64,000 nt of DNA, taken from the NCBI RefSeq assembly GCF_030466625.1, contig NZ_JADEVT010000005.1, positions 153,185 through 217,184 of the forward strand, written 5' to 3'. The notes below the pieces were generated by a model that was not told the DNA's origin, ran no database searches, and was given only the letters and a program-made list of their open reading frames with translations. The translations under genes were made by a program, and so were the position numbers. Positions 34,781-43,220 of this stretch are shown here, piece after piece. The stretch comes from Nocardioides sp. ChNu-153. Its GTDB lineage: Bacteria; Actinomycetota; Actinomycetes; Propionibacteriales; Nocardioidaceae. How positions within the stretch are numbered: position 1 is the first letter of the stretch; each line of letters begins with the position of its first letter.

Positions 34781-36244
34781 ATGTCGACCGCGCACCCCCA
34801 GGGCACCCCCGGACCGCCCACGACGGTCATCCTCTTCGGCGCCACCGGCGACCTGTCGCGCCGCAAGCTGCTGCCCGGCCTGCTGCACCTGCGGCGCACC
34901 GGCCTGCTGCCCCACGTGCAGATCGTGGGCACGTCGCTGGACCCCCACACCCGCGAGACGTTCGTGGAGTTCGCGCACGACGCGATCCGCGAGTTCGCCT
35001 CCGACGTCACCGAGGGGGAGTGGGACGACTTCGCCAAGCGGCTCTACTGGGCCCCGGGGGGTACGGCGGACTCGCTGCGGGCCGCGGTCGCGGAGGCCGA
35101 GTCGGAGTGCGTCGAGCCGCAGCACCGGCTGCACTACCTGTCGGTGCCGCCCAAGGCGGCGATGGCGGTCATCCACACCCTCGCCGAGGCGCAGCTGGTG
35201 GAGCGCTCGCGCGTGGTGATGGAGAAGCCGTTCGGCGTCGACCTCGAGAGCGCGAAGGCCCTCAACGCCGCGGTGCACGAGGTGTTCGAGGAGTCGCAGG
35301 TCTTCCGCATCGACCACTTCCTCGGCAAGGAGGCGGCGCTCAACATCCTGGCGTTCCGCTTCGCCAACGGCCTCTTCGAGCCGGTGTGGAACCGCAACAT
35401 GATCGACCACGTGCAGATCGACGTGCCCGAGCGGCTCGGTCTGGAGCAGCGGGCGTCGTTCTACGAGGCCACCGGCGCCTACCGCGACATGGTCGTGACC
35501 CACCTCTTCCAGGTGCTCGCCTTCACCGCGATGGAGGCGCCGACCGCGCTCGACCCGCAGTCGATCACGGAGGAGAAGGGCAAGGTCTTCCGCTCGATGC
35601 TGCCCATCCACCCCGAGGACGTGGTGCGGGGGCAGTACCTGGGCTACCGCGACGAGCCCGGCGTCGACCCCGAGTCGGAGACCGAGACGTTCATCGCGCT
35701 GCGCTGCTACGTCGACAACTGGCGGTGGGCCGGCGTGCCGTTCTACCTGCGCACCGGCAAGAAGCTCGCCGAGGGCCAGCGGATCATCTCGGTCGCGTTC
35801 AAGGAGCCGCCCAAGTCGATGTTCCCCGAGGGCTCGGGCATCGGGCAGCACGGCCCCGACCACCTGACCTTCGACCTCGCCGACCAGGCCAAGGTCAGCC
35901 TGTCGTTCTACGGCAAGCGGCCCGGCCCGGGGTTCCGCCTCGACAAGGTGTCGATGCAGTTCTCGGTCGAGGACACGAACTGGGCGGGCTCGGTGCTCGA
36001 GGCCTACGAGCGGCTCATCCTCGAGGCGACGAAGGGCAACCACACGCTCTTCACCACCGCCGAGGGCGTCGAGCGGCTCTGGGAGATCTCGCAGCCCCTC
36101 ATCGACTCCCCGCCGCCGGTGCGGCCCTACGAGCCGGGCACGTGGGGGCCGAACCAGATCCACCAGCTCATCGCCCCGCGCGCCTGGCGCCTGCCGTTCG
36201 AGCGCAAGTGGCGGGAGAAGCACGCCGAGCACGACGCGGACTGA
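34781..36244 (+). CDS. zwf: glucose-6-phosphate 1-dehydrogenase
   Basis: A 487-residue enzyme. The NADP-binding start is TTVILFGATGDLSRRKLLPG and the active-site signature RIDHFLGKEAALNI carries the catalytic His/Lys. VPFYLRTGKKLAE and DDL-like C-terminal elements complete the fold. It oxidises glucose-6-P to 6-phosphogluconolactone in the oxidative pentose-phosphate path. It stands alone here, without tal, tkt, opcA or pgl around it, so it may be a second copy beside the usual operon. The ATG gives the family N-terminus. Confidence 0.93.
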   Translation: MSTAHPQGTPGPPTTVILFGATGDLSRRKLLPGLLHLRRTGLLPHVQIVGTSLDPHTRETFVEFAHDAIREFASDVTEGEWDDFAKRLYWAPGGTADSLRAAVAEAESECVEPQHRLHYLSVPPKAAMAVIHTLAEAQLVERSRVVMEKPFGVDLESAKALNAAVHEVFEESQVFRIDHFLGKEAALNILAFRFANGLFEPVWNRNMIDHVQIDVPERLGLEQRASFYEATGAYRDMVVTHLFQVLAFTAMEAPTALDPQSITEEKGKVFRSMLPIHPEDVVRGQYLGYRDEPGVDPESETETFIALRCYVDNWRWAGVPFYLRTGKKLAEGQRIISVAFKEPPKSMFPEGSGIGQHGPDHLTFDLADQAKVSLSFYGKRPGPGFRLDKVSMQFSVEDTNWAGSVLEAYERLILEATKGNHTLFTTAEGVERLWEISQPLIDSPPPVRPYEPGTWGPNQIHQLIAPRAWRLPFERKWREKHAEHDAD

Positions 36245-36263
36245 CGCGCCGGCGGCAGTCCGG

Positions 36264-37346
36264 TCAGGGCATGCGCAGGACGCCGAGCCCCTTGTAGAGG
36301 TCGACGCGCTCGAGCGTGCTGCCCGGCGCGGAGGCCTGCCAGCGCTCGCCGGTGACGCGCTCGTCGTCGCGGTCGTAGTCGTCCATCAGCACGATCGCGC
36401 CGGGCGCGAGGCGGTCGCGCAGCACGGGGAACGCCGGGTAGCGGGCCTCGCGACCGCCGGAGCCGGGCGGGCCGTCGACGATGAGCAGGTCGATGGGGGG
36501 CAGGTCGCCGAGGGCGTCCACGTCGTACCACTGCGGCTCGTGCTCGGGCACCGGCGAGGGGGCCAGCGGGGCGATGCGCACCTCGGCCACGTCGTCGACG
36601 CCGTTCTCCGACAGCGTGCGGCGGGTCTGCTCGCCGTAGAACGCCTCGTGGTCGATCGAGATGATGCGGGTCGGCAGGCCGTACTGCTGCACGGTCAGGG
36701 CCATGAGCAGCGTCGAGGAGCCCGAACCGCACTCGACGACGACCGCCGGGCGCTCCTCGCGCAGCAGGTGGACGAGGAAGAGCAGCAGGTCGGGCGAGGC
36801 CGCGAAGCCGCTGAGGCCGGGCAGCGGGCGCTCGATGCGCACCGCGGCGAACAGCTGGAGCAGCGCCTGGGTCTGGCGCACGTCGCCGATCGACTCGACG
36901 AGCAGGAGGCGCTCGATCTCGTTGCGCAGGCCGTCGCGGTTGCGGTCGGAGACCGTCGTCGTCGTGCGGGTGGCCTCGGCGATCTCGCCCGCGACGTGGC
37001 CGGCGAGCCGGTCGGTGCTGCGCTCGACGGTGCGGTGCAGGCCGTCGGTGCGGGTGCGGACCAGCTCGGCGAGCTCGGCGGTGCGGGCCGCCTCGAGCTC
37101 GTCGGAGCGGGCGTGCTGGGCGTGGAGCAGCCGGCTGGTGCCGATGGCGGCCAGCCCCGCCAGGGTGGCGGCCAGCAGGACGAGACCGGCGAGGAGGCCG
37201 AGCACCCAGGCGCCGTCGAGGTCGACGAGCAGGCCCGCGAGCACCGGCAGGCCGACGAGCGCCACGAGCGCGACCAGGCCGAGGAGGGGGCGCGTGGGCC
37301 CGGACGACGGCAGCACCTGCCGCAGGACGGAGCGCGACGTACTCAT
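36264..37346 (-). CDS. membrane-anchored class I SAM-dependent methyltransferase
   Basis: A 360-residue protein. Two adjacent N-terminal TM helices (about 20-65) are followed by an extended Arg/Glu-rich coiled region (about 75-140). A Rossmann methyltransferase domain (about 170-355) has motif I VVVECGSGSSTLLMALTVQ, then IISIDHEAFYG and DLLIVDGPPGSGG and IVLMDDYDRDDE. The DGPPG and metal-like DD elements resemble catechol-O-methyltransferase-type or FkbM-like enzymes; the substrate is unknown. Its Shine-Dalgarno GGGAGG is inside an inverted repeat directly before the ATG. The terminator and neighbours do not hint at a pathway. Confidence 0.8.
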   Translation of the reverse strand: MSTSRSVLRQVLPSSGPTRPLLGLVALVALVGLPVLAGLLVDLDGAWVLGLLAGLVLLAATLAGLAAIGTSRLLHAQHARSDELEAARTAELAELVRTRTDGLHRTVERSTDRLAGHVAGEIAEATRTTTTVSDRNRDGLRNEIERLLLVESIGDVRQTQALLQLFAAVRIERPLPGLSGFAASPDLLLFLVHLLREERPAVVVECGSGSSTLLMALTVQQYGLPTRIISIDHEAFYGEQTRRTLSENGVDDVAEVRIAPLAPSPVPEHEPQWYDVDALGDLPPIDLLIVDGPPGSGGREARYPAFPVLRDRLAPGAIVLMDDYDRDDERVTGERWQASAPGSTLERVDLYKGLGVLRMP

Positions 37347-37350
37347 GCGG

Positions 37351-37383
37351 GAACCTCCCGGTCGGGGTGCGCGCGGGAGGTTC
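37351..37383 (-). promoter_or_regulatory. hairpin that can sequester the methyltransferase ribosome-binding site
   Basis: GAACCTCCC (37351-37359) pairs perfectly with GGGAGGTTC (37375-37383). Read on the minus strand, the promoter-distal arm is the Shine-Dalgarno GGGAGG, 4 nt before the ATG at 37346. Confidence 0.5.
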
Positions 37384-37453
37384 GCGCACCGGTCCGGGCC
37401 CGAGGCTATCCAGGTGCGGCCTCGCAGGCGGGCAGCGACCCTCGGGCCGACCC

Positions 37454-38317
37454 TCAGGCCAGGCCGCGGATCGGGCGTGCGGGCGGGCGGCGGCCGGCGA
37501 TGCTCCACGCCATGTCGACGACCTGCCGGGTCTCGGGCACCTCGTGGACGCGGTAGATCCGGGCGCCCGCCTGCGCGCAGATGGCGGTGGCCGCCAGGGT
37601 GCCGAGCAGCCGCTCGCCGACGGGGCGGTCGAGGGTCTCGCCGACGAAGTCCTTGTTGCTGAGGCTCACCAGCACGGGCCAGCCGGTGGCGACCATCTCG
37701 CCGAGGCGCCGGGTGACCTCGAGGGAGTGGAAGGTGTTCTTGCCGAAGTCGTGGGCGGGGTCGATGACGATGGACTCGCGGGCCACGCCGGCGGCGAGCG
37801 CGCGCTCGGCGTACGCCGTGGTGTCGGCGATCGCGGCGGCGACCACGTCGTCGTACGCGACACGGAACGGGCGCGTGCGCGGCGTGATGCCGCCGGTGTG
37901 GGTGCAGATGATCGCGGCGCCGTGCTCGGCGGCGGCGTCGACGAGCTCCGGGTCGGCCCCGCCCCACGCGTCGTTGAGCACGTCGGCGCCCTCGGCGCAC
38001 ACGGCACGTCCGACCGAGGCGCGCCAGGTGTCGACGGAGATGACGAGGTCGGGGTACGCCGAGCGCACCCGCGCGACGAACGACACGACGCGGCGGCGCT
38101 CCTCCGTCTCGTCGACCTCGACGCCCGGGGCGGCCTTGATGCCGCCGATGTCGACGATCTCCGCACCCTCGTCCACGACCTGCGCGACGCGGTCGAACGC
38201 CCGGTCCTCCGCCCACGTGGCGCCGCGGTCGTAGAAGGAGTCGGGCGTGCGGTTGACGATCGCCATGACGAGGGTGGCGTCGTCGGCGAAGGAGTGGCGG
38301 CCCAGGCGCAGCGTCAC
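37454..38317 (-). CDS. folP2: dihydropteroate synthase homologue, FolP2 type
   Basis: A 287-residue TIM-barrel protein. The start VTLRLGRHSFADDATLVMAI with VNRTPDSFYDRG matches dihydropteroate synthase. The second substrate loop reads DIGGIKAAPGVEV in place of the usual STRPG motif, and the Lys motif is SLSNKDFVGE rather than SRKS. These are the features of mycobacterial FolP2, which lacks normal synthase activity. The GTG start overlaps the gpgS stop by 4 bp, the gpgS-folP2 neighbourhood known from mycobacteria. A role tied to methylglucose lipopolysaccharide rather than folate is more likely. Confidence 0.85.
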   Translation of the reverse strand: MTLRLGRHSFADDATLVMAIVNRTPDSFYDRGATWAEDRAFDRVAQVVDEGAEIVDIGGIKAAPGVEVDETEERRRVVSFVARVRSAYPDLVISVDTWRASVGRAVCAEGADVLNDAWGGADPELVDAAAEHGAAIICTHTGGITPRTRPFRVAYDDVVAAAIADTTAYAERALAAGVARESIVIDPAHDFGKNTFHSLEVTRRLGEMVATGWPVLVSLSNKDFVGETLDRPVGERLLGTLAATAICAQAGARIYRVHEVPETRQVVDMAWSIAGRRPPARPIRGLA

Positions 38318-39282
38318 GGGCGGGCCCCCGGGGTCGGGTCCACGACCGAGGAGTACGGCGGGCGCTCGCCCACCGTGACCGCCCGCAGCGTGGCGTGGGC
38401 CCCGCCGTCGGACTGGTCGAACTGACGCAGGGCGACGGTGTCGACGCCGCCGACGGGGGCGACGCGCCGGGCGGCGGCGGCGAGGATCTGGGTGGCCATC
38501 GCGCCGAGGTCCGCGAGCGCCTGGTGGCGGTGCGAGCGACGGCCGAGGTCGACCTGCGCGATCGCGTCGAGGCCGCGGGCCCGGAGCGTGTCGACGAGGG
38601 CGGCGAGCTCGACGGCGTACCCCGTCGGCACCGACAGCGACCCGAACAGCTCGCGACGCACCGCCCACTCACCGGCGAGGGGCTGCACGAGGCCGGCCAG
38701 CTCGGGGAACGCCAGCGCGATGAGGGGCCGGGCGACGAGCTCGGTGACGCGGCCCCCGTCGTACGGGCCGCCGCCCTCCACGTCGAGCGGGCGCGCGTAG
38801 AACCCCTTGACCAGCGCGACCGTCGGGTCCGTCAGCAGCGGCCCCAGCAGGCCGGGCACGAAGTGGGTGTCCCACGCGCGCAGGTCGGCGTCCATGAAGA
38901 CCAGCACGTCGCCGCGGGTGACGAAGAGCGACTTCCACATCGCCTCGCCCTTCCCGGGCGCCCAGCCGAGGTCGGGGCGGATGTCGGCGGCGCGGTGCAC
39001 CACGGCGCCCGCGTCGGCGGCCACCGCGGCCGTGTCGTCGCTCGAGTCGGAGTCGATGACCACCACCTCGTCGAGCAGGGAGACGGTCTCGACGAGCCGC
39101 TCGCGCACGCGGCTGACGACGTCGCCGACGGTGGCGGCCTCGTTGCGGGCCGGTACGACGAGGCTCACCGTCGCGCCTGACGCGCGGCGGGCCTCGAGGA
39201 GGGCGTCGAGCGTCCACGCGTCCCAGCGGTGGGTGCGCCGACGCGACCACGCGGCGGTGGCGTCCTCGGGCAGCGCGGTCAC
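38314..39282 (-). CDS. gpgS: glucosyl-3-phosphoglycerate synthase
   Basis: A 322-residue GT-A (family GT81) glycosyltransferase. VSLVVPARNEAATVGDVV and VVVIDSDSSDDTAAV bind nucleotide sugar, VLVFMDADLRAWDTHFVPGL supplies the metal-binding DxD, and VKGFYARPL with PLAGEWAVRRELF forms the acceptor site. It transfers glucose from a nucleotide donor to 3-phosphoglycerate, the first step of glucosylglycerate and methylglucose lipopolysaccharide synthesis. The GTG start is at 39282. It is translationally coupled to folP2. Confidence 0.92.
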   Translation of the reverse strand: MTALPEDATAAWSRRRTHRWDAWTLDALLEARRASGATVSLVVPARNEAATVGDVVSRVRERLVETVSLLDEVVVIDSDSSDDTAAVAADAGAVVHRAADIRPDLGWAPGKGEAMWKSLFVTRGDVLVFMDADLRAWDTHFVPGLLGPLLTDPTVALVKGFYARPLDVEGGGPYDGGRVTELVARPLIALAFPELAGLVQPLAGEWAVRRELFGSLSVPTGYAVELAALVDTLRARGLDAIAQVDLGRRSHRHQALADLGAMATQILAAAARRVAPVGGVDTVALRQFDQSDGGAHATLRAVTVGERPPYSSVVDPTPGARP

Positions 39283-39398
39283 GCCCGTCAGCCTAGACAG
39301 GGGCGGGTGGGTACCGGTGGTCTCTGCGAGTTCGTCCGCGCCGGGGCCCGAGGCGCCGTAGGGTTCGCAAGGTCTGCCCCTCCTGCCGATCGGACCCC

Positions 39399-39965
39399 GT
39401 GACCACTCCGCCCGCCCCGTCCCGCCGCGCCGTCCTCCGCGCGACCGCCTGGACGGCCCCCGCCGTCGTCGTCGTCAACGCGGCGCCCGCCTTCGCGGCC
39501 TCGGTCGCCGGCGACGTCACCGCGATCTTCACGCCGACCCGCCAGATCGACGGTGTGCTGCTCTCCGGACTGGTGACGAACAGCGCGTCGAGCGACCTGC
39601 TCGTCACCGCCTCGTTCGACGTCGCCGTCGACCCGGCCAGCCCCGACACGGTCCTCAACGGCTCGTACAACGACCTGAACGGTTGGACGCTGACCTACTT
39701 CAACTGGGTCGACGGCACCGGCCAGAAGGCGGCGCGGTGGGCCGGGAGCCGGGTCATCGCCGCCGGTGCGGGGGCGCCCCTGCCGGACATCACGATGCAT
39801 CTCGCGTCGTCGGCGTTCGGCACCAGCACCCTGACGCTCACGGCGCCCGCCCCGGCCGTCGTGACCAACCCCCCGGCCGTCCCGTTCGGGCCCTCCGGCG
39901 TGCAGGCCCGCCGCGCCGCGCCGCAGCCCTCCCCGACGTGGGGGACCGGGGCGTCGCAGGGCTGA
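39399..39965 (+). CDS. Tat-exported protein of unknown function
   Basis: A 188-residue protein. The N-terminus is a Tat signal: SRRAVLRATAWTAPAVVVVN and cleavage after AFA-A (about residue 34). The mature part is Thr/Ser/Asn-rich, beta-strand-like (VTAIFTPTRQIDGVLLSGLV) and contains YNDLNGWTLTYFNWVDG. It ends in a Pro/Arg-rich tail without LPxTG or TM anchor, so it is probably released. I do not recognise the family. It is monocistronic, with a GTG start. Confidence 0.75.
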   Translation: MTTPPAPSRRAVLRATAWTAPAVVVVNAAPAFAASVAGDVTAIFTPTRQIDGVLLSGLVTNSASSDLLVTASFDVAVDPASPDTVLNGSYNDLNGWTLTYFNWVDGTGQKAARWAGSRVIAAGAGAPLPDITMHLASSAFGTSTLTLTAPAPAVVTNPPAVPFGPSGVQARRAAPQPSPTWGTGASQG

Positions 39966-40019
39966 GCCGCCGGGGGCGGGCGGCGGCGACGTCGACCGCT
40001 CCCTGGCTAGCCTGGCCGC

Positions 40020-40634
40020 ATGTCCACGCCCGTGCGCCGGCCCGACGCGGCCGAGCCCGTGCGCGACGCCGCCGTCCTGGTGGGCGGGTTCGTCGCGCTG
40101 CTGTGGCTGCTCGAGATCGTCGACACCGTGCTCGGCAACCGTCTCGACGCCTACGGGGTGCAGCCCCGCAGCGACGAAGGGCTCGTGGGCGTCGCGACAG
40201 CGCCGCTGCTGCACCTCGGCTTCGGGCACCTGGTCTCCAACACCCTGCCGCTGCTCGTGCTCGGCTTCGTGATCGCCCTGTCCGGCATCGGCCGCGCCCT
40301 CGCCGTCGCGGCGATCGTCTGGGTCGTGGGCGGTCTCGGCACCTGGCTCGTCGCACCGGCGGCGACCAACCACATCGGCGCCTCGGTGCTCGTCTTCGGC
40401 TTCATCACCTACTTGGTGGCGCGCGGCTTCTTCAGCCGCAGCCCCGGGCAGGTGGCCATCGGCGTCGTCGTGCTCCTCGTGTACGGCGGCGCGCTGTGGG
40501 GCGTGCTGCCCGGCCAGCCCGGCATCTCGTGGCAGGGCCATCTCTTCGGTGCGCTCGGTGGCGTGGTCGCCGCAGCGCTGCTGGCTCCTCGACGTACCGC
40601 CCGTGCTCCTCGACGTACCCCGGAGGTCCGATGA
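40020..40634 (+). CDS. rhomboid-family intramembrane serine protease
   Basis: A 204-residue membrane protein with six TM segments. The catalytic dyad is visible: Ser in NHIGASVLVFGFI (GxS motif, TM4) and His in SWQGHLFGALGG (TM6). The early LHLGFGHLVSNTLPLLVLG is the conserved H..SN element. It would cleave TM substrates in the membrane; substrates are unknown. The stop overlaps the following SRPBCC gene by 4 bp (ATGA). The C-terminal RRTARAPRRTPEVR tail is basic and cytoplasmic. Confidence 0.87.
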   Translation: MSTPVRRPDAAEPVRDAAVLVGGFVALLWLLEIVDTVLGNRLDAYGVQPRSDEGLVGVATAPLLHLGFGHLVSNTLPLLVLGFVIALSGIGRALAVAAIVWVVGGLGTWLVAPAATNHIGASVLVFGFITYLVARGFFSRSPGQVAIGVVVLLVYGGALWGVLPGQPGISWQGHLFGALGGVVAAALLAPRRTARAPRRTPEVR

Positions 40635-41119
40635 CCAAGTTCACCGTCACCCACGAGGCGACCGAGGTGCTGCCGGTCGAGCGGCAGCGCATCTGGGACG
40701 TGCTCACCGACCCCCACCAGCTCGCGTCGCTGACGCCGATGCTGACGGGCATCGAGCCGCACGGCGAGGCGGGGGAGCACTGGCGCTGGAAGATGACGAA
40801 GGTGCCCGCCCTGAGCCTCGCCGTCGCGCCGGAGTTCACGGAGCGCATGACGTTCACCGAGCTGGAGCGCATCGAGTTCCGCCACGATCCGCCGGCCGGG
40901 GCGAAGGAGGACGCGGGCGCGGAGGGCTGGTACTCCCTCGAGGACGCCTCCACCGCCGACGGCCCCGCCACCCACCTCGCCATCAGCCTCGCCATCACGG
41001 TCGACCTGCCGCTGCCGCGCGTGTCCGCGCCCGCCGTGAAGGCCGCGATGAAGGGCGTCGTGGGGACCATGGGCAACGGGTTCGCCGGCAACCTCGAGAA
41101 GCACCTCGGGATCCGCTGA
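40631..41119 (+). CDS. SRPBCC (polyketide cyclase/dehydrase-like) family protein
   Basis: A 162-residue START-like fold. The opening VTHEATEVLPVERQRIWDVL and TDPHQLASLTPML is the family pattern of an entrance to a hydrophobic cavity, and the long C-terminal helix is at VKAAMKGVVGTMGNGFAGNL. DUF3211-type and Coq10-like members bind lipids; no catalytic residues can be assigned. It is translationally coupled to the rhomboid gene and closed by a strong bidirectional terminator at 41157. Confidence 0.82.
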   Translation: MTKFTVTHEATEVLPVERQRIWDVLTDPHQLASLTPMLTGIEPHGEAGEHWRWKMTKVPALSLAVAPEFTERMTFTELERIEFRHDPPAGAKEDAGAEGWYSLEDASTADGPATHLAISLAITVDLPLPRVSAPAVKAAMKGVVGTMGNGFAGNLEKHLGIR

Positions 41120-41156
41120 GGCCGCGGCAACCCCCTCGAGCCCCCGGTACGACGAA

Positions 41157-41192
41157 CGCGGCGCCGACGGTGAGCTCACCGTCGGCGCCGCG
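41157..41192. terminator. bidirectional terminator, 36-bp perfect palindrome
   Basis: Arms CGCGGCGCCGACGGTGAG and CTCACCGTCGGCGCCGCG, 18 bp each with no loop, between convergent SRPBCC and aldo/keto reductase genes. Confidence 0.85.
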
Positions 41193-41230
41193 TGGCGTCG
41201 TACCGATCCCGCCCGGGGGCGGGGCCCCGG

Positions 41231-42085
41231 TCAGTCGGGGATGTAGTCGAACGTGTCGGGATTCGGGCCGGTGCGGCCCTCCTCGCCCTTGTCGAGGCCC
41301 GTGATGCGGTCCACCTCGTCGGAGGTGAGGGAGAAGTCGAACAGGTCGAAGTTCTCCTTCACGCGCTCGGGCGTGACCGACTTCGGGAAGATGATGTCGC
41401 CGCGCTCGACGTGCCAGCGGAGGGTGACCTGGGCGGGGGTCTTGCCGTACTTCTCGGCGAGCTCGACGAGCACCGGGTCGTCGAGGACGGCGCCCTGGGC
41501 GATCGGGGACCAGGCCTCGACGGCGATGCCGAGGTCGAGGCTGGCCGCGCGGGCCGCCTCGTTGGTCAGGTAGGGGTGCACCTCGATCTGGTTGACCGCG
41601 GGCACGACGCCGGTCTCGTCGGTGATGCGCTTCAGGTGCTCGGGCTGGAAGTTCGAGACACCGATCGCGGCGGCGCGGCCGTCGCTCGCGAGGTCGGCCA
41701 GCGCGCGCCAGGTCGAGACGTAGTCGCCGTCGTAGCGCGTCGGCAGCGGCCAGTGGATGAGGAAGAGGTCGACCGTGTCGAGGCCGAGGTCCGCGAGCGA
41801 CTGGTCGAAGGAGCGCTTGGCGTCGTCGGGGCGGTGGAAGCCGTTGTTGAGCTTGGTCGTGATGAAGAGCTCGTCGCGGGGGATGCCCGAGGCCTTGATG
41901 GCCTGGCCGACCCCGCGCTCGTTGCCGTACATCTGCGCCGTGTCGATGTGGCGGTAGCCGACCTCGAACGCGGTGCTCACCGCACGCTCCGTCTCCTCCG
42001 GCGGCACCTGGTAGACGCCGAAGCCGAGCTGCGGGATGGAGGTCCCGTTGTTGAGGCTGACGGTGGGGATGTTCGTGGAAGCCAT
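41231..42085 (-). CDS. aldo/keto reductase
   Basis: A 284-residue NADPH-dependent TIM-barrel reductase of the 2,5-diketo-D-gluconate reductase group. The catalytic tetrad is readable: Asp/Tyr in YRHIDTAQMYGNE, Lys in ITTKLNN, His in LFLIHWPLP. IGVSNFQPEHLK and VTPERVKENFDLFDF bind the cofactor. It reduces aldehydes and ketones; the substrate is not set. The ATG 42085 is preferred over an ATG 9 bp upstream. Confidence 0.9.
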   Translation of the reverse strand: MASTNIPTVSLNNGTSIPQLGFGVYQVPPEETERAVSTAFEVGYRHIDTAQMYGNERGVGQAIKASGIPRDELFITTKLNNGFHRPDDAKRSFDQSLADLGLDTVDLFLIHWPLPTRYDGDYVSTWRALADLASDGRAAAIGVSNFQPEHLKRITDETGVVPAVNQIEVHPYLTNEAARAASLDLGIAVEAWSPIAQGAVLDDPVLVELAEKYGKTPAQVTLRWHVERGDIIFPKSVTPERVKENFDLFDFSLTSDEVDRITGLDKGEEGRTGPNPDTFDYIPD

Positions 42086-42224
42086 ACCGAGCACAGTGCG
42101 TCCGCGGCCCAGAACATTCCCGGGCCGGGCTCGCCCGTCCCTGAAACACCGATGTCACCGTCGTGAAAAACCCGTGCCGGAAGGTGGGCGCTCCGACCCG
42201 CCGTACCGATCCGTGGAGGCCCCC

Positions 42225-43220
42225 GTGCCCGTCGTCCCCCGCACCCGCTCCGTGCGTCCCGCCCGCCTCGCGGCGGCCGCCGCCGCCCTGCTCGTCGCCG
42301 CCGGCGGCCTCACCGCCTGCACCTCGACGGGGGGTGGCGACGACGGGGAGGTCACCACCGTGACGGTCGGCACGCTGCGTGGGCAGCCGCACTTCTACGC
42401 GCCGTTCCTCTACGACGACCACGCGACGGGCGACATCGAGTACGAGGTCGTCACCCTCGACACGGCCCCGGCGCTCAACGACGCCCTGCTCTCGGGCACC
42501 GTCGACATGGCGGTCGGGTCCATCACCGCCACCATCGCGGGCGCCGCGCAGGGGCGCGAGGTCAAGGTCGTCGCGGCGGCCTCGGACGGCGGTAGCGGCT
42601 TCGTCGGCGACGAGTCGGTGCAGACGATGGAGGACCTGGTCGGCAAGCGGGTGGGCTACCTCGAGTCGAGCTCGCAGTACGTCGTGCTCCAGCTGATGCT
42701 CGAGGAGGCCGGCATCGACATCGAGGAGCTGGAGCTCGTCTCGCTCTCGGCGCCCGAGTTCTTCAACGCCTTCGACACCGACCAGATCGACGCGTTCCTG
42801 GCGCCCGAGATCGGGGTGTCGCTGGCGCTGGCGGCGGGCGGCCACGAGATCGCGTCGCCGTACGAGACCGAGATCGGGCGCGTCAACATCGGTCTGCTCG
42901 CCAGCCAGGAGTTCATCGACTCCCAGCCCGACGCGGTGCAGGAGGTCGTCGACACCCACGCGGCCACGACGGACTACATGCTCGCGAACCAGGACGAGTG
43001 GCTGCCCGAGATGGTCGAGGAGTACGGCGGTGACGAGGCCGTCTTCGCGACCGCTCTCGAGAACTTCTGGCTGCGCTCCGACCTCTCCCCGTCGTACGAG
43101 GAGCAGATCGGCAACCTCATCACCCAGATGGCGCGCCTCGGCATGATCAGCAGCGAGCCCGCGGTCGAGGAAGTCGTCGACACCACCTACGCGTCGCGCG
43201 ACGAGCCGGAGGACGCGTGA
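42225..43220 (+). CDS. ABC transporter substrate-binding lipoprotein (nitrate/sulfonate/taurine type)
   Basis: A 331-residue exported protein. The lipoprotein signal peptide ends in the lipobox LTAC (Cys near 31, in LLVAAGGLTACTSTGG). The mature part is an NMT1/SsuA-like fold (TVGTLRGQPHFYAPFLYDD, LNDALLSGTVDMAVGSITA). It delivers a small sulfonate, nitrate or aromatic anion to the permease. GTG 42225 follows GGAGG. It overlaps the permease gene by 4 bp (GTGA), the first of three tightly coupled genes; no riboswitch is visible in the 139-bp leader. Confidence 0.87.
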   Translation: MPVVPRTRSVRPARLAAAAAALLVAAGGLTACTSTGGGDDGEVTTVTVGTLRGQPHFYAPFLYDDHATGDIEYEVVTLDTAPALNDALLSGTVDMAVGSITATIAGAAQGREVKVVAAASDGGSGFVGDESVQTMEDLVGKRVGYLESSSQYVVLQLMLEEAGIDIEELELVSLSAPEFFNAFDTDQIDAFLAPEIGVSLALAAGGHEIASPYETEIGRVNIGLLASQEFIDSQPDAVQEVVDTHAATTDYMLANQDEWLPEMVEEYGGDEAVFATALENFWLRSDLSPSYEEQIGNLITQMARLGMISSEPAVEEVVDTTYASRDEPEDA

